NCBI GenBank assembly: GCA_964629575.1
Contig: CAZVUM010000014.1
Span: 17,614-81,613, forward strand
DNA from: JAYPWI01 sp964629575
Lineage (GTDB): Bacteria > Actinomycetota > Acidimicrobiia > Acidimicrobiales > Poriferisodalaceae
DNA: 64,000 nucleotides
Direction: 5' to 3'
Shown: positions 8,655-17,724 of the stretch, one piece after another
How positions within the stretch are numbered: the first letter of the stretch is position 1
Layout of the letters: every line of letters starts with the position of its first letter
Position numbers and translations under genes: made by a program
Notes under the pieces: generated by a model
Told to the model about the DNA's origin: nothing
What the model saw: only the letters and a program-made list of their open reading frames with translations
The model's database searches: none

Positions 8655-9890
8655 CTATGCGCAGGCGGTGATTCGCAGCAGCTCGCCGATCTGGTCCACG
8701 CTCGCCGATCCGTGGGCGTCTGCGAAGTCCTGGAGTCCGGTACGCATCCGGTCCTCCGCGTCGGGTTCGGCGAGAACGTCCGCGCGGAGGCAGATGCTCT
8801 CGCCGTCGCGCCACACCACGTAGCGGTCGCCGCCCCACCCACGCGCCATCACCTGCGCGGCAGACCTATCGACGTCGAGGAGCATTTCGAACAGCCCGCT
8901 GGCCCCGATCACGCCCTCGGTCAGAACGGGTCCGTCGGCGGGCGGGTTGTCTACCGGCACGGGGAGGTCTCCGTTGTCGTACGCGCTCGGTTCGAAGATG
9001 TGCTCCCCGCTGCGCGGAAGGTCGAGGTAGGCGGCGTCGATGCCATCGGTTCCCGCTGTGTCGACGAGTCCTTCGACGAACGCAGGGCCCAAGATGTAGG
9101 GCAGCGAGATGTCGATCAGCAATATGTCGGGAATGCCAGCAACGTCGATCCCCGCCCCGAACTCCGCTTCACGGCGCCGCAGCTCGACGATCTCCTCGGA
9201 GTCGAGCGTGCCGACCCACTGCTCCTCCACCCAGCTCGCCGTTCCCTCCACGAGGCCGATGAAGCCGAACTGGGCCTCTGTGTCCTCGCCCTCCATCAGG
9301 TCCACCCGATCGAGGTCGAAGTGCTGGTCGTCGAGGGCGTGTGTGAGCTCGTGGACGAGGGTGGACCGAACGAAGGGATCCAGCGCGACGCCGCGCATCA
9401 CGAGCTCGTCGGTCTCGGGGTCGTAGAACCCCAGGACACCACCGGCCAGGGCCTGGCGAACGAGCGCCTCGAGATCGGTTTCGGCTGGGATCAGCCTGAG
9501 CGCGCGCCAGACGAGTGCGACCTCGGCGAGCTCTCCGGAGTCGAGATCCTCCTCGATACCGGTGAGGATGCGCTCCTCGAAATCCTCGTCCGTCAGAAAG
9601 GTCACCTTGACCGGCTCGAGGAACGGGAGGCCGCGAATGCGTTCGGTCTCTGCCGACAGGGCAGCGATCTCGTCCGAAAGGTCGCCCTGCGCCTGTGGAT
9701 CCCCAGCCATCGCCTCGGTGTCGGGGATGGGAGTCGACGTCTGCGGAGTCGAAGTCGGCACGCCGAGCGTGCTCTCGTCGTCACCACCTCCCGCCGCAAC
9801 CATTCCCACCACCACCGCGACTGTGACGAGGGTCGCGACGGCAGCGAGGATCCAGAAACGAGAGGAGGACTGCGGCGCAGTGGGATCCAT
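8655..9890 (-). CDS. Membrane-anchored HExxH metalloprotease-like protein
   Basis: A 411-residue protein with one N-terminal membrane helix (about residues 11-33), a Thr/Ser/Pro-rich extracellular linker (about 40-60) and a zincin domain. The zinc site His180-Glu181-x-x-His184 (LVHELTHALDDQH) is followed by a likely third ligand Glu in GLVEGTAS near residue 210. It is therefore probably an exported or surface-bound zinc peptidase; substrates are unknown. The ATG at 9890 was chosen over the longer frame to 10322 because it starts directly before the anchor and has TACCCT 8 nt upstream, typical of a leaderless mRNA. Confidence 0.8.
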   Translation of the reverse strand: MDPTAPQSSSRFWILAAVATLVTVAVVVGMVAAGGGDDESTLGVPTSTPQTSTPIPDTEAMAGDPQAQGDLSDEIAALSAETERIRGLPFLEPVKVTFLTDEDFEERILTGIEEDLDSGELAEVALVWRALRLIPAETDLEALVRQALAGGVLGFYDPETDELVMRGVALDPFVRSTLVHELTHALDDQHFDLDRVDLMEGEDTEAQFGFIGLVEGTASWVEEQWVGTLDSEEIVELRRREAEFGAGIDVAGIPDILLIDISLPYILGPAFVEGLVDTAGTDGIDAAYLDLPRSGEHIFEPSAYDNGDLPVPVDNPPADGPVLTEGVIGASGLFEMLLDVDRSAAQVMARGWGGDRYVVWRDGESICLRADVLAEPDAEDRMRTGLQDFADAHGSASVDQIGELLRITACA

Positions 9891-9919
9891 GTGCGGCGAG
9901 GGTAGCGGCGCCGTGTTGG

Positions 9920-11317
9920 CTACAGATCGGCGGCGGGGACGGCGGATCGGCCCGTGAACGCGTCGGTGAAGAACTGCGTCGCTGCGGCCGAGATCGCCAT
10001 CGACCACGACGGATAGGGATGCGAGGTCTGAGCCAAGCGCCCCACGAACATCTTGGTGCGCACGGCGAGAGCGAGCTCGCTGATCATCTCGCCCGCTCGA
10101 TCGGCAACGACCGTCGCACCGATCAGCTTTCCGCCGCCGGCGCGACCCAACCCACGACGGGGCCCGGCGATGAGCTGAACGAAGCCTTCCGTGCGTCCGA
10201 CTGCGATCGCACGGTCCACCTCGGCCATCTCCACCCGGGCAACACGGGCGCCCCGGACGCTCCTGGCGTCGCGCAGCCCGACACCCACGTGGCCGACCTC
10301 GGGTGAGGTGAAGGTCACCCACGGCACCGCTTCCGGCCTCCAGGTCAGCTTGCGAAAGCGCGCCGGCCCGCCGCCGAACGCGTTGGCGACGGCGATGTGC
10401 GCCATCGTGGCCGCGGCGTGGGTCAGCTGGAGGGATCCAACCGCATCACCGGCCGCCCACACACCCTGAGCCGAGGTAGCGAGATGGTCGTCGACCTCGA
10501 TCCAACCCCGGGCGTCCGTGGCAACACCCGCCGCCTCGAGCGCGAGTCCCTCGGTGGCAGGTGCCCTGCCGGTCGCCACGAGCAGCTCCGCCACGCTCAC
10601 GGGTTCGGCGTTGGCACCCGAGAGGTCCACGAGAATCTGCCCGTCAGGGGCCCGCGACGCCCGGGTCACCGTCGAGTCCGTCAGGACGCGGACACCCCGC
10701 CGCTCGAGGCTGTTCCTGACAGCGGCCGCGGCGGCCGCTTCGTCGCGGGGCAGCAGTTGCGCCGCCGCCTCGATCACCGTCACGTCGGCGCCGAGCTCAG
10801 CGAACGCTTGAGCCATCTCACAGCCGATGGGCCCTCCGCCGATGATGCCGAGGTGAGCGGGCAGCGAATCGAGCTCGAAGAGGGTCTCGTTGGTGAGAAA
10901 GCCCGTGTCCCCCAAACCGTCGATCGGCGGAACCGCCGGCCCACTCCCCGCCGCGATCAGGACGTGGCTGCCGGTGAGCGTCCTGCCCCCGACTTCGACC
11001 GTTCGTTCCCCGACGAACCTCGCCCGCCCTTCGACTACCTCGATTCCCTTCGACGCCAGAACGGGCGCAGCCTCTTCTGCGGCGATCTTCTCGACCCCGG
11101 CCCTCACCCGAGCACGGGCGGCCGCGAAGTCGACGCCGTCCGATGCCGCAGCGAGCAGCGCCTTGGACGGCACGCAGCCGGTGAAGGTGCAGTCGCCGCC
11201 CACCGGGCCGTCCTGCACCATCACGACGCGTTGTGCCCTCCAGCGAGCGGCGTAGGCGGCGGCAATTCCCGCGGCGCCACCACCGATCACCACCAGATCC
11301 GCCTGTTGGTCGCTCAC
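9920..11317 (-). CDS. FAD-dependent pyridine nucleotide-disulfide oxidoreductase
   Basis: A 465-residue flavoprotein of the dihydrolipoamide dehydrogenase/mercuric reductase family. It has an N-terminal FAD motif (VVIGGGAAG), the redox-active pair Cys43-Cys48 (GGDCTFTGCVPSK), an NAD(P) motif (IGGGPIGCEMA) and the second FAD motif (VWAAGDAVG). The C-terminal dimerisation domain lacks the usual His-x4-Glu base pair: the HAHPTLSE position reads HPYPSWSM. So it is not a standard lipoamide or glutathione reductase, and its acceptor is unknown. Start GTG at 11317 has a GAGGAG ribosome site 6 nt upstream, which decides against the longer frame to 11383. Confidence 0.87.
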   Translation of the reverse strand: MSDQQADLVVIGGGAAGIAAAYAARWRAQRVVMVQDGPVGGDCTFTGCVPSKALLAAASDGVDFAAARARVRAGVEKIAAEEAAPVLASKGIEVVEGRARFVGERTVEVGGRTLTGSHVLIAAGSGPAVPPIDGLGDTGFLTNETLFELDSLPAHLGIIGGGPIGCEMAQAFAELGADVTVIEAAAQLLPRDEAAAAAAVRNSLERRGVRVLTDSTVTRASRAPDGQILVDLSGANAEPVSVAELLVATGRAPATEGLALEAAGVATDARGWIEVDDHLATSAQGVWAAGDAVGSLQLTHAAATMAHIAVANAFGGGPARFRKLTWRPEAVPWVTFTSPEVGHVGVGLRDARSVRGARVARVEMAEVDRAIAVGRTEGFVQLIAGPRRGLGRAGGGKLIGATVVADRAGEMISELALAVRTKMFVGRLAQTSHPYPSWSMAISAAATQFFTDAFTGRSAVPAADL

Positions 11318-11414
11318 GCGATGCTCCTCGTCGCTCGACTCCACCGGTAACACACCTGCCGGCCACACTGTTCCGCCGCTCAACCGACCCCCACGAACGG
11401 CCGATGTCTCCTAC

Positions 11415-12266
11415 ATGATCCGCCGCCTCCTCGCGGCAGCGCTGCTATTTCTCGGCGCTGCCATCGCGAACGTCGGCATCCTCGCGTGGTGGTTCGACCG
11501 CGAGGTCACCGATCCCGAACGCGTGCGGGAGATGGCCGCGGCGGTCCTTCGATCTCCGGAGATCCGCGAAGAGCTGGCACCGATGCTCCTCGAACAGGCG
11601 ACGGCCGACCTCCAGCTCAGCGAGGCGGACGTGACCGCCCTGACCGATGTCGTCGAATCGACACTGCTCGATCCGGCCTACATAACGAACTACGCGGACA
11701 CGCTCGAGGACATCTATCGCTCCATCTTCGAAACGGGAGAGCCGGCCGGCATCGGATTCGAAACCGACGAGCTCGAGCAAGGCCTGCTCGACAAGCTCGC
11801 GGTCGTCGATCCTCGTTTGGCGGAGGCAGTCGCAAACATCGACCTCCCCGCGACCATCGACTTCGACATCGACTCCCTTCCCGACCTCGCCGCCTTGGAG
11901 GATGGGCTCGGCACTGGCTGGCGGATCGCGCTGTGGGCGGGCGGTGCTCTCCTCGTGGCGGGGATCGTCGTCCATCCGCGCTCGGCAGTCGCCTTGAGAC
12001 GGATCGGGATCCTGTTCCTCGCCTTTGCGGGGCTGCAGGCCTTGGCGGTGTGGCTGATCACCGAGTGGGCGGCGCCCAATCTGCCCCTGGGCGACTTCGA
12101 CGCTCTGACCGCCGCAACAGCCGGCATCGTCCTCGCCAGCCTCACAGCACAGGCCATCGTCCAGGCCGTCGCGGCTGGAATCGTCGCATCGGTGGCGCAC
12201 CTGGCGATCTGGGTGCCCCGGTTGGTCGCACCGTTCCGAGCCGTCACCGCCACAATGGGTGGATGA
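11415..12266 (+). CDS. Hypothetical four-helix membrane protein
   Basis: A 283-residue protein of unknown function. One membrane helix at about residues 4-25 is followed by an acidic, helix-rich external region of about 145 residues (repeated Asp/Glu/Leu pattern), then about three more hydrophobic helices (roughly 173-195, 200-220, 232-265). No family is recognised. ATG start at 11415. Its stop overlaps the start of the M18 aminopeptidase in an ATGA arrangement, so the two are translationally coupled. Confidence 0.75.
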   Translation: MIRRLLAAALLFLGAAIANVGILAWWFDREVTDPERVREMAAAVLRSPEIREELAPMLLEQATADLQLSEADVTALTDVVESTLLDPAYITNYADTLEDIYRSIFETGEPAGIGFETDELEQGLLDKLAVVDPRLAEAVANIDLPATIDFDIDSLPDLAALEDGLGTGWRIALWAGGALLVAGIVVHPRSAVALRRIGILFLAFAGLQALAVWLITEWAAPNLPLGDFDALTAATAGIVLASLTAQAIVQAVAAGIVASVAHLAIWVPRLVAPFRAVTATMGG

Positions 12267-13558
12267 CAGCCGACGCGATTGCCGGGAGCGCCGTCCTCGA
12301 CGGCCTCCTCGCCTACATCGACGCCTCTCCTTCGCCGTTCCACGCGGCCGAAAGCGCCTCAGATCGATTGGCTGGGGCCGGCTTCGTGGAGACCCAACCG
12401 GACCAGTCGATTCCCGACGGCGCGATGGTGACGCGGCGGGGCGGCTCGGTGGTGGCGGTGCGATCTGGGCAGATCACCGACATCGAGGCGCTCGAGTTCC
12501 GGCTCGTCGGAGCCCATACCGACAGCCCGAACCTGCGCATCAAGCCCCAGCCCGACACAGGAGCTGTCGGCTACCGACAGCTGGGCGTCGAGGTCTACGG
12601 AGGCGTGCTCCTCAATTCGTGGCTCGACCGCGACCTCGGCCTGTCCGGCCGGGTGGCGATCTCCGATGCCGATGGCGAGCGGGTGGTGCTCGTGCGAATC
12701 GACGAGCCACTCTTGCGGGTCGCCCAGCTCGCCATCCACCTCGATCGCGATGTCAACGAGGGGCTCAAGCTCGACCGCCAGGCCCACCTCGCCCCGATCT
12801 GGTCTCACGGTGAGGTCGAAGAAGACGGCTTCGGCGAGTTCGTCGCATCTCACCTCGGCGTCACCCGTGACGCGGTCGTCGCGTGGGACCTGATGACGCA
12901 CGACCTCACGCCGTCGACCCGGATGGGACGCGATGGCGAGTTCTATGCGGCGCCGAGGATCGACAACCTGGCCTCATGCCACGCGGCACTCGAAGCCCTG
13001 ATCGCGCTCGATGAGCCGCCCGCCAACGTCGTGGCCGCGGTCGTTCTCTTCGATCACGAGGAGATCGGAAGCGACTCGAGCACCGGCGCGGGGAGCCCGC
13101 TCGTAGGCAACACCCTCGAAAGGGTGGCCGCGTCGCTGGGAGTCGATCGCGACGGATACCTCCGTGCCATCGAGCGCTCCTGGTGTGTGAGTGCCGACGG
13201 GGCCCACGCCGTGCACCCCAACTACATCGATCGGCACGAGCCCCAACACCGGGTGGCGCTCAACGACGGGCCGGTGATCAAGCTCAACGCCAACGTGCGC
13301 TATGCGTCCGATGCCGACACATCGATGCGGTTCCAGGCGGCCTGCCGCGCCGCGGGCGTGCCGTGGCAGCAATACAGCCACCGCACCAACCTCGCCTGTG
13401 GCTCCACGATCGGGCCGATCACCGCAGCCGGTCTCGGCATCCGCGTGGTGGACGTCGGCAGCGCGCAGCTCTCGATGCACTCGGCGCGCGAGATGGCGGG
13501 GTCTGCCGATCCAGCCCACCTGACCGCCGCGCTGGGAGCCTTTCTGGCGGGAGCCTGA
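12263..13558 (+). CDS. apeB: M18 family aminopeptidase (aspartyl aminopeptidase type)
   Basis: A 431-residue cytoplasmic zinc aminopeptidase that removes N-terminal, preferably acidic, residues from peptides. Metal and catalytic residues are visible: GAHTDSP (His85), the bridging Asp in APRIDNL, the Glu-Glu pair in FDHEEIGS, and MHSARE near the C-terminus, all in M18 order. Length is normal for the family. The start ATG at 12263 overlaps the preceding gene's stop codon, which rules out the longer open frame from 11486. Converges on the histidine phosphatase gene. Confidence 0.93.
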   Translation: MTADAIAGSAVLDGLLAYIDASPSPFHAAESASDRLAGAGFVETQPDQSIPDGAMVTRRGGSVVAVRSGQITDIEALEFRLVGAHTDSPNLRIKPQPDTGAVGYRQLGVEVYGGVLLNSWLDRDLGLSGRVAISDADGERVVLVRIDEPLLRVAQLAIHLDRDVNEGLKLDRQAHLAPIWSHGEVEEDGFGEFVASHLGVTRDAVVAWDLMTHDLTPSTRMGRDGEFYAAPRIDNLASCHAALEALIALDEPPANVVAAVVLFDHEEIGSDSSTGAGSPLVGNTLERVAASLGVDRDGYLRAIERSWCVSADGAHAVHPNYIDRHEPQHRVALNDGPVIKLNANVRYASDADTSMRFQAACRAAGVPWQQYSHRTNLACGSTIGPITAAGLGIRVVDVGSAQLSMHSAREMAGSADPAHLTAALGAFLAGA

Positions 13559-13583
13559 CGGGTCTTGCTTCGGGCCCCGTTTT
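13558..13583 (+). terminator. Possible terminator after apeB
   Basis: ACGGG at 13558-13562 can pair with CCCGT at 13576-13580, and four T residues follow. The stem is short and the loop is long, so this is a weak candidate between two convergent genes. Confidence 0.3.
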
Positions 13584-14269
13584 CAGTGGTGCAGTCGGTC
13601 GTGCAGGTGGCTCGAGTCGTTGAACCGGCGGATCGCCCACTGCCCCTCACTCCGGACGATCTGGCTCACCGAGCAGTTGTCTGCACCACCGAAGGCAAAC
13701 GGTCGCGAACGGGCGATCTGGGCGAGCACCACACCGATCACACCCCCGTGCACCGTGCAGAGGACGAGGTCATCGGGATGACGATCGGCGATCTCCTCGA
13801 GAGCCGTCATGCAACGCCCAGCGAAGGCCGCATTGGTTTCGGCACCGGGTATGGCGTCCCACCGCTCCTCGGCGTGCATGCGCTCGTACAACGGGTGTCC
13901 AGCAGCGGCATGCTGCCGAAGCAGACCGCCCTCCCACTCGCCCAGGTGGACTTCGCGGAGCCGCGGCTCGATGGACACGCTCAGCCCGACTCTCTCTGCG
14001 AGGGGCGCAACGGTCTGCTGCGTGCGTTGCATGCTGGTGGCGTACAGGGCCGAGAAGGGCTCGCCAGCGAGCCGAACAGCGGACTCATCGGCCTGTAGTT
14101 GGCCCGCCTCCGACAAAGGCGGGTCCCCCTGACCGTCGATCAAGGGGAAGGGCTGACCGGCGACGAACGGGGCCGATGCTCCGTGGCGCAGCAGCATGAT
14201 CTCGGTCGAACCAGGTGGCCGCTGCCATCTGTGCTGCGCAAACTGCTCGGGGCCGTCATCGTTGCTCAC
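13583..14269 (-). CDS. Histidine phosphatase family protein
   Basis: A 228-residue phosphoglycerate-mutase-like phosphatase. The phosphohistidine residue is His29 in LLRHGAS, the second catalytic His lies in CTVHGGVIG, and the acid Glu is in REVHLGEWEGG. Substrate unknown. Start GTG at 14269 is preferred: the QHRWQRPPGSTEIMLLRHG opening is conserved in related actinobacterial proteins, and TACGGT stands 8 nt upstream, matching the leaderless pattern seen elsewhere here. The open frame continues to 14581 but is only a shadow of the subtilase gene. Confidence 0.87.
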   Translation of the reverse strand: MSNDDGPEQFAQHRWQRPPGSTEIMLLRHGASAPFVAGQPFPLIDGQGDPPLSEAGQLQADESAVRLAGEPFSALYATSMQRTQQTVAPLAERVGLSVSIEPRLREVHLGEWEGGLLRQHAAAGHPLYERMHAEERWDAIPGAETNAAFAGRCMTALEEIADRHPDDLVLCTVHGGVIGVVLAQIARSRPFAFGGADNCSVSQIVRSEGQWAIRRFNDSSHLHDRLHH

Positions 14270-14312
14270 GCCGGCCGACCGTAGCGGGCCACCCGGAGGC
14301 GAAGGCGGGATT

Positions 14313-16340
14313 TCAGTCCTCGACGACCAGCAGATCCACAGCCGATTCGCCATCGGCGAGTTGGGGAGCGCTCGACGCGATGTTCGCCGCCGTTCCGAAG
14401 CCGAAGAGCGCGCCATCGGCGGTGAGGACCACGTATCCGCTGCCGTCGTCGAGGATGCGAACCCGTCGGCCCGGCGCGACCGTTTCGAGCGGGATGCCCA
14501 GTCCCGGAATCGACCCCACGTACGGCACGTCGAAAGTGAAGACACCCCCGTCGGTCGCCACGAGCCAATAGCCGTCGACACCGGCAGCCATCGACACCAC
14601 GGGGGCGTTCAGCGCGAGCGCACCCGTCGAGCCGCGGAACACCGCGTCGCCGAACGCGAAGACTCCCCCATCGGCGGCGACGAGCCAGTATCCGTCTCCG
14701 GTCGCTGTCACCGCCATGTCCACGATCGGCTGGTTGAGAACCATCCCACCCGTCGAGCCGTGGAATTCCGCGTCGCCGAACGCGAACACCCCTCCGTCGA
14801 GCGCCACCAGCCAGTACCCCCCACCGCTGGGCGTGGCGCTCATTCCGACGATGGGCTGGTTGAGGGCGATGAGGGAGGCATCACCATGGTGAGGCGCGTC
14901 GCCGTGAGCCACGACTCGACCAGCGGTGTCCACCAACCAGTACCCGTCACCTGACGATGTGGGAGCTCCGCCGATGACCTCACCAAGTGGATGCTCCGCC
15001 GGGACGACGGGCGCCGCGGGTGCCGGAGTGCCGGTCAGCGGGAGGACTCTGCCGTGATCGGTCACGATCCAGTAGCGGGTGCCGGACTCGACCGAAGCCG
15101 GCTCCTCGACGGGCACTTCGTTCTCTGGCGGATCCAGCGTGATCGCCGGGTCGAGGACGTCGAGGGCGGCCGCGGGGTCGATGAGGCCGTAGCCGTACTC
15201 GGGGTCGTGTCCTTCGTCTCCGAGATCGCGAGCCGTGCTGCGGAGCACGTCCCGAACGTCGCCAGGAGTGAGGTTCGGGTCGGCCTGAACCAGGAGCGAA
15301 ACCAGCGCGGCGACCTGCGGCGTGGCCATCGAGGTCCCGCTGAGGAATCGGTACTCGTCGACGGTCGTGCCACCTGCAGACAAGATGTCGACACCCGGCG
15401 CGACCACGTCGAGGTAAGCCCCGAGGGACGATTGGGGCCACCGGAGAAGGTCGGGGCCCACCGCGCCCACCGCAATCACGGTGTCGAGTGCGGCGGGATA
15501 GCGGATCGGGCTCCCGGCGAGGCCGTTGTTGCCCGAGGCGGCGATCACGACCACGCCCGCGGCCTCGGCTTCGGCCACCGCCGCTCGCAGGGCCCCCGAG
15601 TCCAGAGCCGTGCCGAGACTCAGGTTGATGACGTCGGCGTCGTTGGCGATCGCCCAGAGGATCCCTTCGACCACGTCGCTGACGAACCCGCCGTTGGACT
15701 GGAGGACACGCACCGGCATTACCTGGACACCCGGCGCGGCGCCGTGTCCGCCGCGCCCGTTGTCGCGAGGCGCGGCCAGGACCGTGGCGACGTGGGTTCC
15801 GTGGTCGGCGTCTGCTGTCTCCCACTCGGCGGGGTCGAAGGGACGATCCTCGATCGCATCCCAGCCAGGAACGGTGGGCCCCAGGTCCTCATGGCCGAGA
15901 GCGATCGCCGTATCGACAACCGCGACCACCACACCGGCTCCGTCGGACGTCTCGGGAATGTCTTCGAACGCGACCGTGTCGAGGTGCCACTGGAGCGTCC
16001 GGAGAAAGTCGGCCGATTGCTCGACCCGTCCGTCCCGCTCGGAGACGACGATGTCCGATGCGCCGGCGGCCGCATAGCTCTCGGCGTCGCCGAACCCGAG
16101 CTCGCCTGGCTCGAACACATCGACGACGAGGCTGCCGTCGACCCGGCGCACCACCACCCAGCGCCCCTCCGATTCGTCGTCGACCTGGGGGGCGGGCTCC
16201 GCTGCGCTTCGGCTGACGACGTCCCCGCTGAGAAACGCCGCACACACCAACCCAGCGAGCGCGCCCCCGAACACGTGCCAGAGCCTCCAGAGGCCGGCAC
16301 GGGTCAAGAGACGCGCTCGCTGGGGTGTCGGATGGGTCAA
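14313..16340 (-). CDS. Secreted S8 family serine protease with C-terminal GYWLV repeats
   Basis: A 675-residue exported subtilisin-like protease. An N-terminal signal or anchor helix (about 23-38) precedes a propeptide-like region, then the catalytic domain with Asp143 (VVDTAI), His180 (DHGTHVA), oxyanion Asn271 (ASGNNG) and Ser337 (SGTSMATPQ). From about residue 430 there are five or six repeats of about 45 residues built on GYWLVA.DGGVFAFGDA.F.GS, probably a beta-propeller for binding; this repeat type is common in Acidimicrobiia secreted proteins. The start is TTG at 16340 with TAGGTT 8 nt upstream; a downstream in-frame GTG codes for Val23 and would shorten the signal peptide. Confidence 0.9.
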   Translation of the reverse strand: MTHPTPQRARLLTRAGLWRLWHVFGGALAGLVCAAFLSGDVVSRSAAEPAPQVDDESEGRWVVVRRVDGSLVVDVFEPGELGFGDAESYAAAGASDIVVSERDGRVEQSADFLRTLQWHLDTVAFEDIPETSDGAGVVVAVVDTAIALGHEDLGPTVPGWDAIEDRPFDPAEWETADADHGTHVATVLAAPRDNGRGGHGAAPGVQVMPVRVLQSNGGFVSDVVEGILWAIANDADVINLSLGTALDSGALRAAVAEAEAAGVVVIAASGNNGLAGSPIRYPAALDTVIAVGAVGPDLLRWPQSSLGAYLDVVAPGVDILSAGGTTVDEYRFLSGTSMATPQVAALVSLLVQADPNLTPGDVRDVLRSTARDLGDEGHDPEYGYGLIDPAAALDVLDPAITLDPPENEVPVEEPASVESGTRYWIVTDHGRVLPLTGTPAPAAPVVPAEHPLGEVIGGAPTSSGDGYWLVDTAGRVVAHGDAPHHGDASLIALNQPIVGMSATPSGGGYWLVALDGGVFAFGDAEFHGSTGGMVLNQPIVDMAVTATGDGYWLVAADGGVFAFGDAVFRGSTGALALNAPVVSMAAGVDGYWLVATDGGVFTFDVPYVGSIPGLGIPLETVAPGRRVRILDDGSGYVVLTADGALFGFGTAANIASSAPQLADGESAVDLLVVED

Positions 16341-16411
16341 GGGCGGTCAACCTAGGCCGGGCTGCGACGAACGCTCAAAGTGAACAGTTCGTCACCCAAC
16401 GACCGCCGGGG

Positions 16412-17620
16412 TCACTCGATGACGTAGGCCGCCTCGCCGTGGTCGCTGACGTCGATGCCCGCGAGCTCGGTGTCCTCGGACACCCGCAGGCCCATCACGG
16501 CGTCGAGGACCTTGGCGATGGCGTAGGTGACCACGAACGAGAAGGCGGCGACCACGACGATCGACAGGATCTGGTTCCAGAGCAGTTCACCACCGCCGAA
16601 GAACACGCCGTCGATAAAGTCACCGCCGGGAACCGCGGACGAGTCGGCCATGAAGCCGAGGAGCACACCGCCCACGACACCGCCGACGAAGTGGACGCCC
16701 ACCACGTCGAGGCTGTCGTCGAACCCGAACCGGAACTTGGCCTCGATGGCGAAGAAGCAGAGCACCCCCGCGGCAGCGCCGAACACGAAGCTGTGCATCG
16801 AACCGACGAAACCGGCGGCCGGAGTGATGGCCACGAGGGCGGAGATGATGCCAGACGCCATGCCGATCGTGGACACCTTGCCGTGCTTCATCACCTCGAC
16901 GATGCTCCACGCCACCATGCCCGCTGCACCGGCGATGAAGGTGTTGACGAAGGCCTGCGCTGCGGCGCCGTTGGCGGCCAGCGCAGAGCCGGCGTTGAAT
17001 CCGAACCAGCCGAACCACAAGATGCCTGCGCCCAGCATCACGAACGGGATGTTGTGCGGCGCCGGACGATTCTGCGGCCATCCAGCGCGCTTGCCGAGGA
17101 CGAGCACCAGCGCGAGAGCAGCAGCACCCGCGTTGACGTGGATGGCTGTACCGCCGGCGAAGTCATGGGCCGGCAGGTTGAAGATCCAGCCGTCGGCTCC
17201 GTAAATCCAGTAGACGACCGGGGCGTAGACCAGCAGGCTCCAGACCGGGACAAAGATCATCCAGGCCGAGAACTTCATGCGGTCGGCGACGGCGCCGGAG
17301 ATCAGCGCAGGCGTGATGGCGGCGAACGTCATCAAGAACGCGAACGTCGCCAGGAGCTCGGCATCGTGGATGTCCTGCATCCCGACGAAGTCGAAGTTGC
17401 CGATGAACTTCTTCAGCCCGTGCTCGCTACCGCCGGCGGCGAGGCTGAACCCGATCAGGACCCAGACGACCGGCACGATGCCCAGGCACCACATGTTCAT
17501 GTTGAGCATGTTCAGCGCGTTCTTCGCACGAACCATGCCGCCGTAGAACAAGGCGAGCCCGGGCACCATGAAGAGCACGAGGGCCGCCGAGATCAGGATC
17601 CAGGCGATATTGCCTTCCAT
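16412..17620 (-). CDS. amt: Ammonium transporter, Amt family
   Basis: A 402-residue channel-type transporter for ammonium with 11 predicted membrane helices. The pore twin-His pair is His161 (TAIHVNAG) and His310 (GVHFVGG), and the AVADRMKF and FGWFGFNAGSA signatures are intact. Start ATG has a GGAGG ribosome site 5 nt upstream. No PII gene follows. A GlnR-type site lies 73-88 bp upstream, indicating nitrogen control. The C-terminal tail ends in VSDHGEAAYVIE, of the length that contacts PII proteins in other bacteria. Confidence 0.96.
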   Translation of the reverse strand: MEGNIAWILISAALVLFMVPGLALFYGGMVRAKNALNMLNMNMWCLGIVPVVWVLIGFSLAAGGSEHGLKKFIGNFDFVGMQDIHDAELLATFAFLMTFAAITPALISGAVADRMKFSAWMIFVPVWSLLVYAPVVYWIYGADGWIFNLPAHDFAGGTAIHVNAGAAALALVLVLGKRAGWPQNRPAPHNIPFVMLGAGILWFGWFGFNAGSALAANGAAAQAFVNTFIAGAAGMVAWSIVEVMKHGKVSTIGMASGIISALVAITPAAGFVGSMHSFVFGAAAGVLCFFAIEAKFRFGFDDSLDVVGVHFVGGVVGGVLLGFMADSSAVPGGDFIDGVFFGGGELLWNQILSIVVVAAFSFVVTYAIAKVLDAVMGLRVSEDTELAGIDVSDHGEAAYVIE

Positions 17621-17692
17621 GATGTCCTCCCTGACGCAGCGCGCGGACGCCGCATCGACGAGAGGAACCTAGAAACGGCGCACCGCGGGGCT

Positions 17693-17708
17693 GTTTCCGC
17701 TGTGTTAC
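17693..17708 (-). promoter_or_regulatory. GlnR-type nitrogen-control box upstream of amt
   Basis: Read on the minus strand the site is GTAAC-ACAGCG-GAAAC, which fits the actinobacterial GlnR element gTnAC-n6-GaAAC exactly. It is followed about 20 bp downstream by TAGGTT, a good minus-10 box (plus-strand positions 17667-17672). Position and match both suggest nitrogen-responsive activation of amt. That the host has a GlnR protein is inferred. Confidence 0.7.
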
Positions 17709-17724
17709 GAGCAGATGAACTGGC

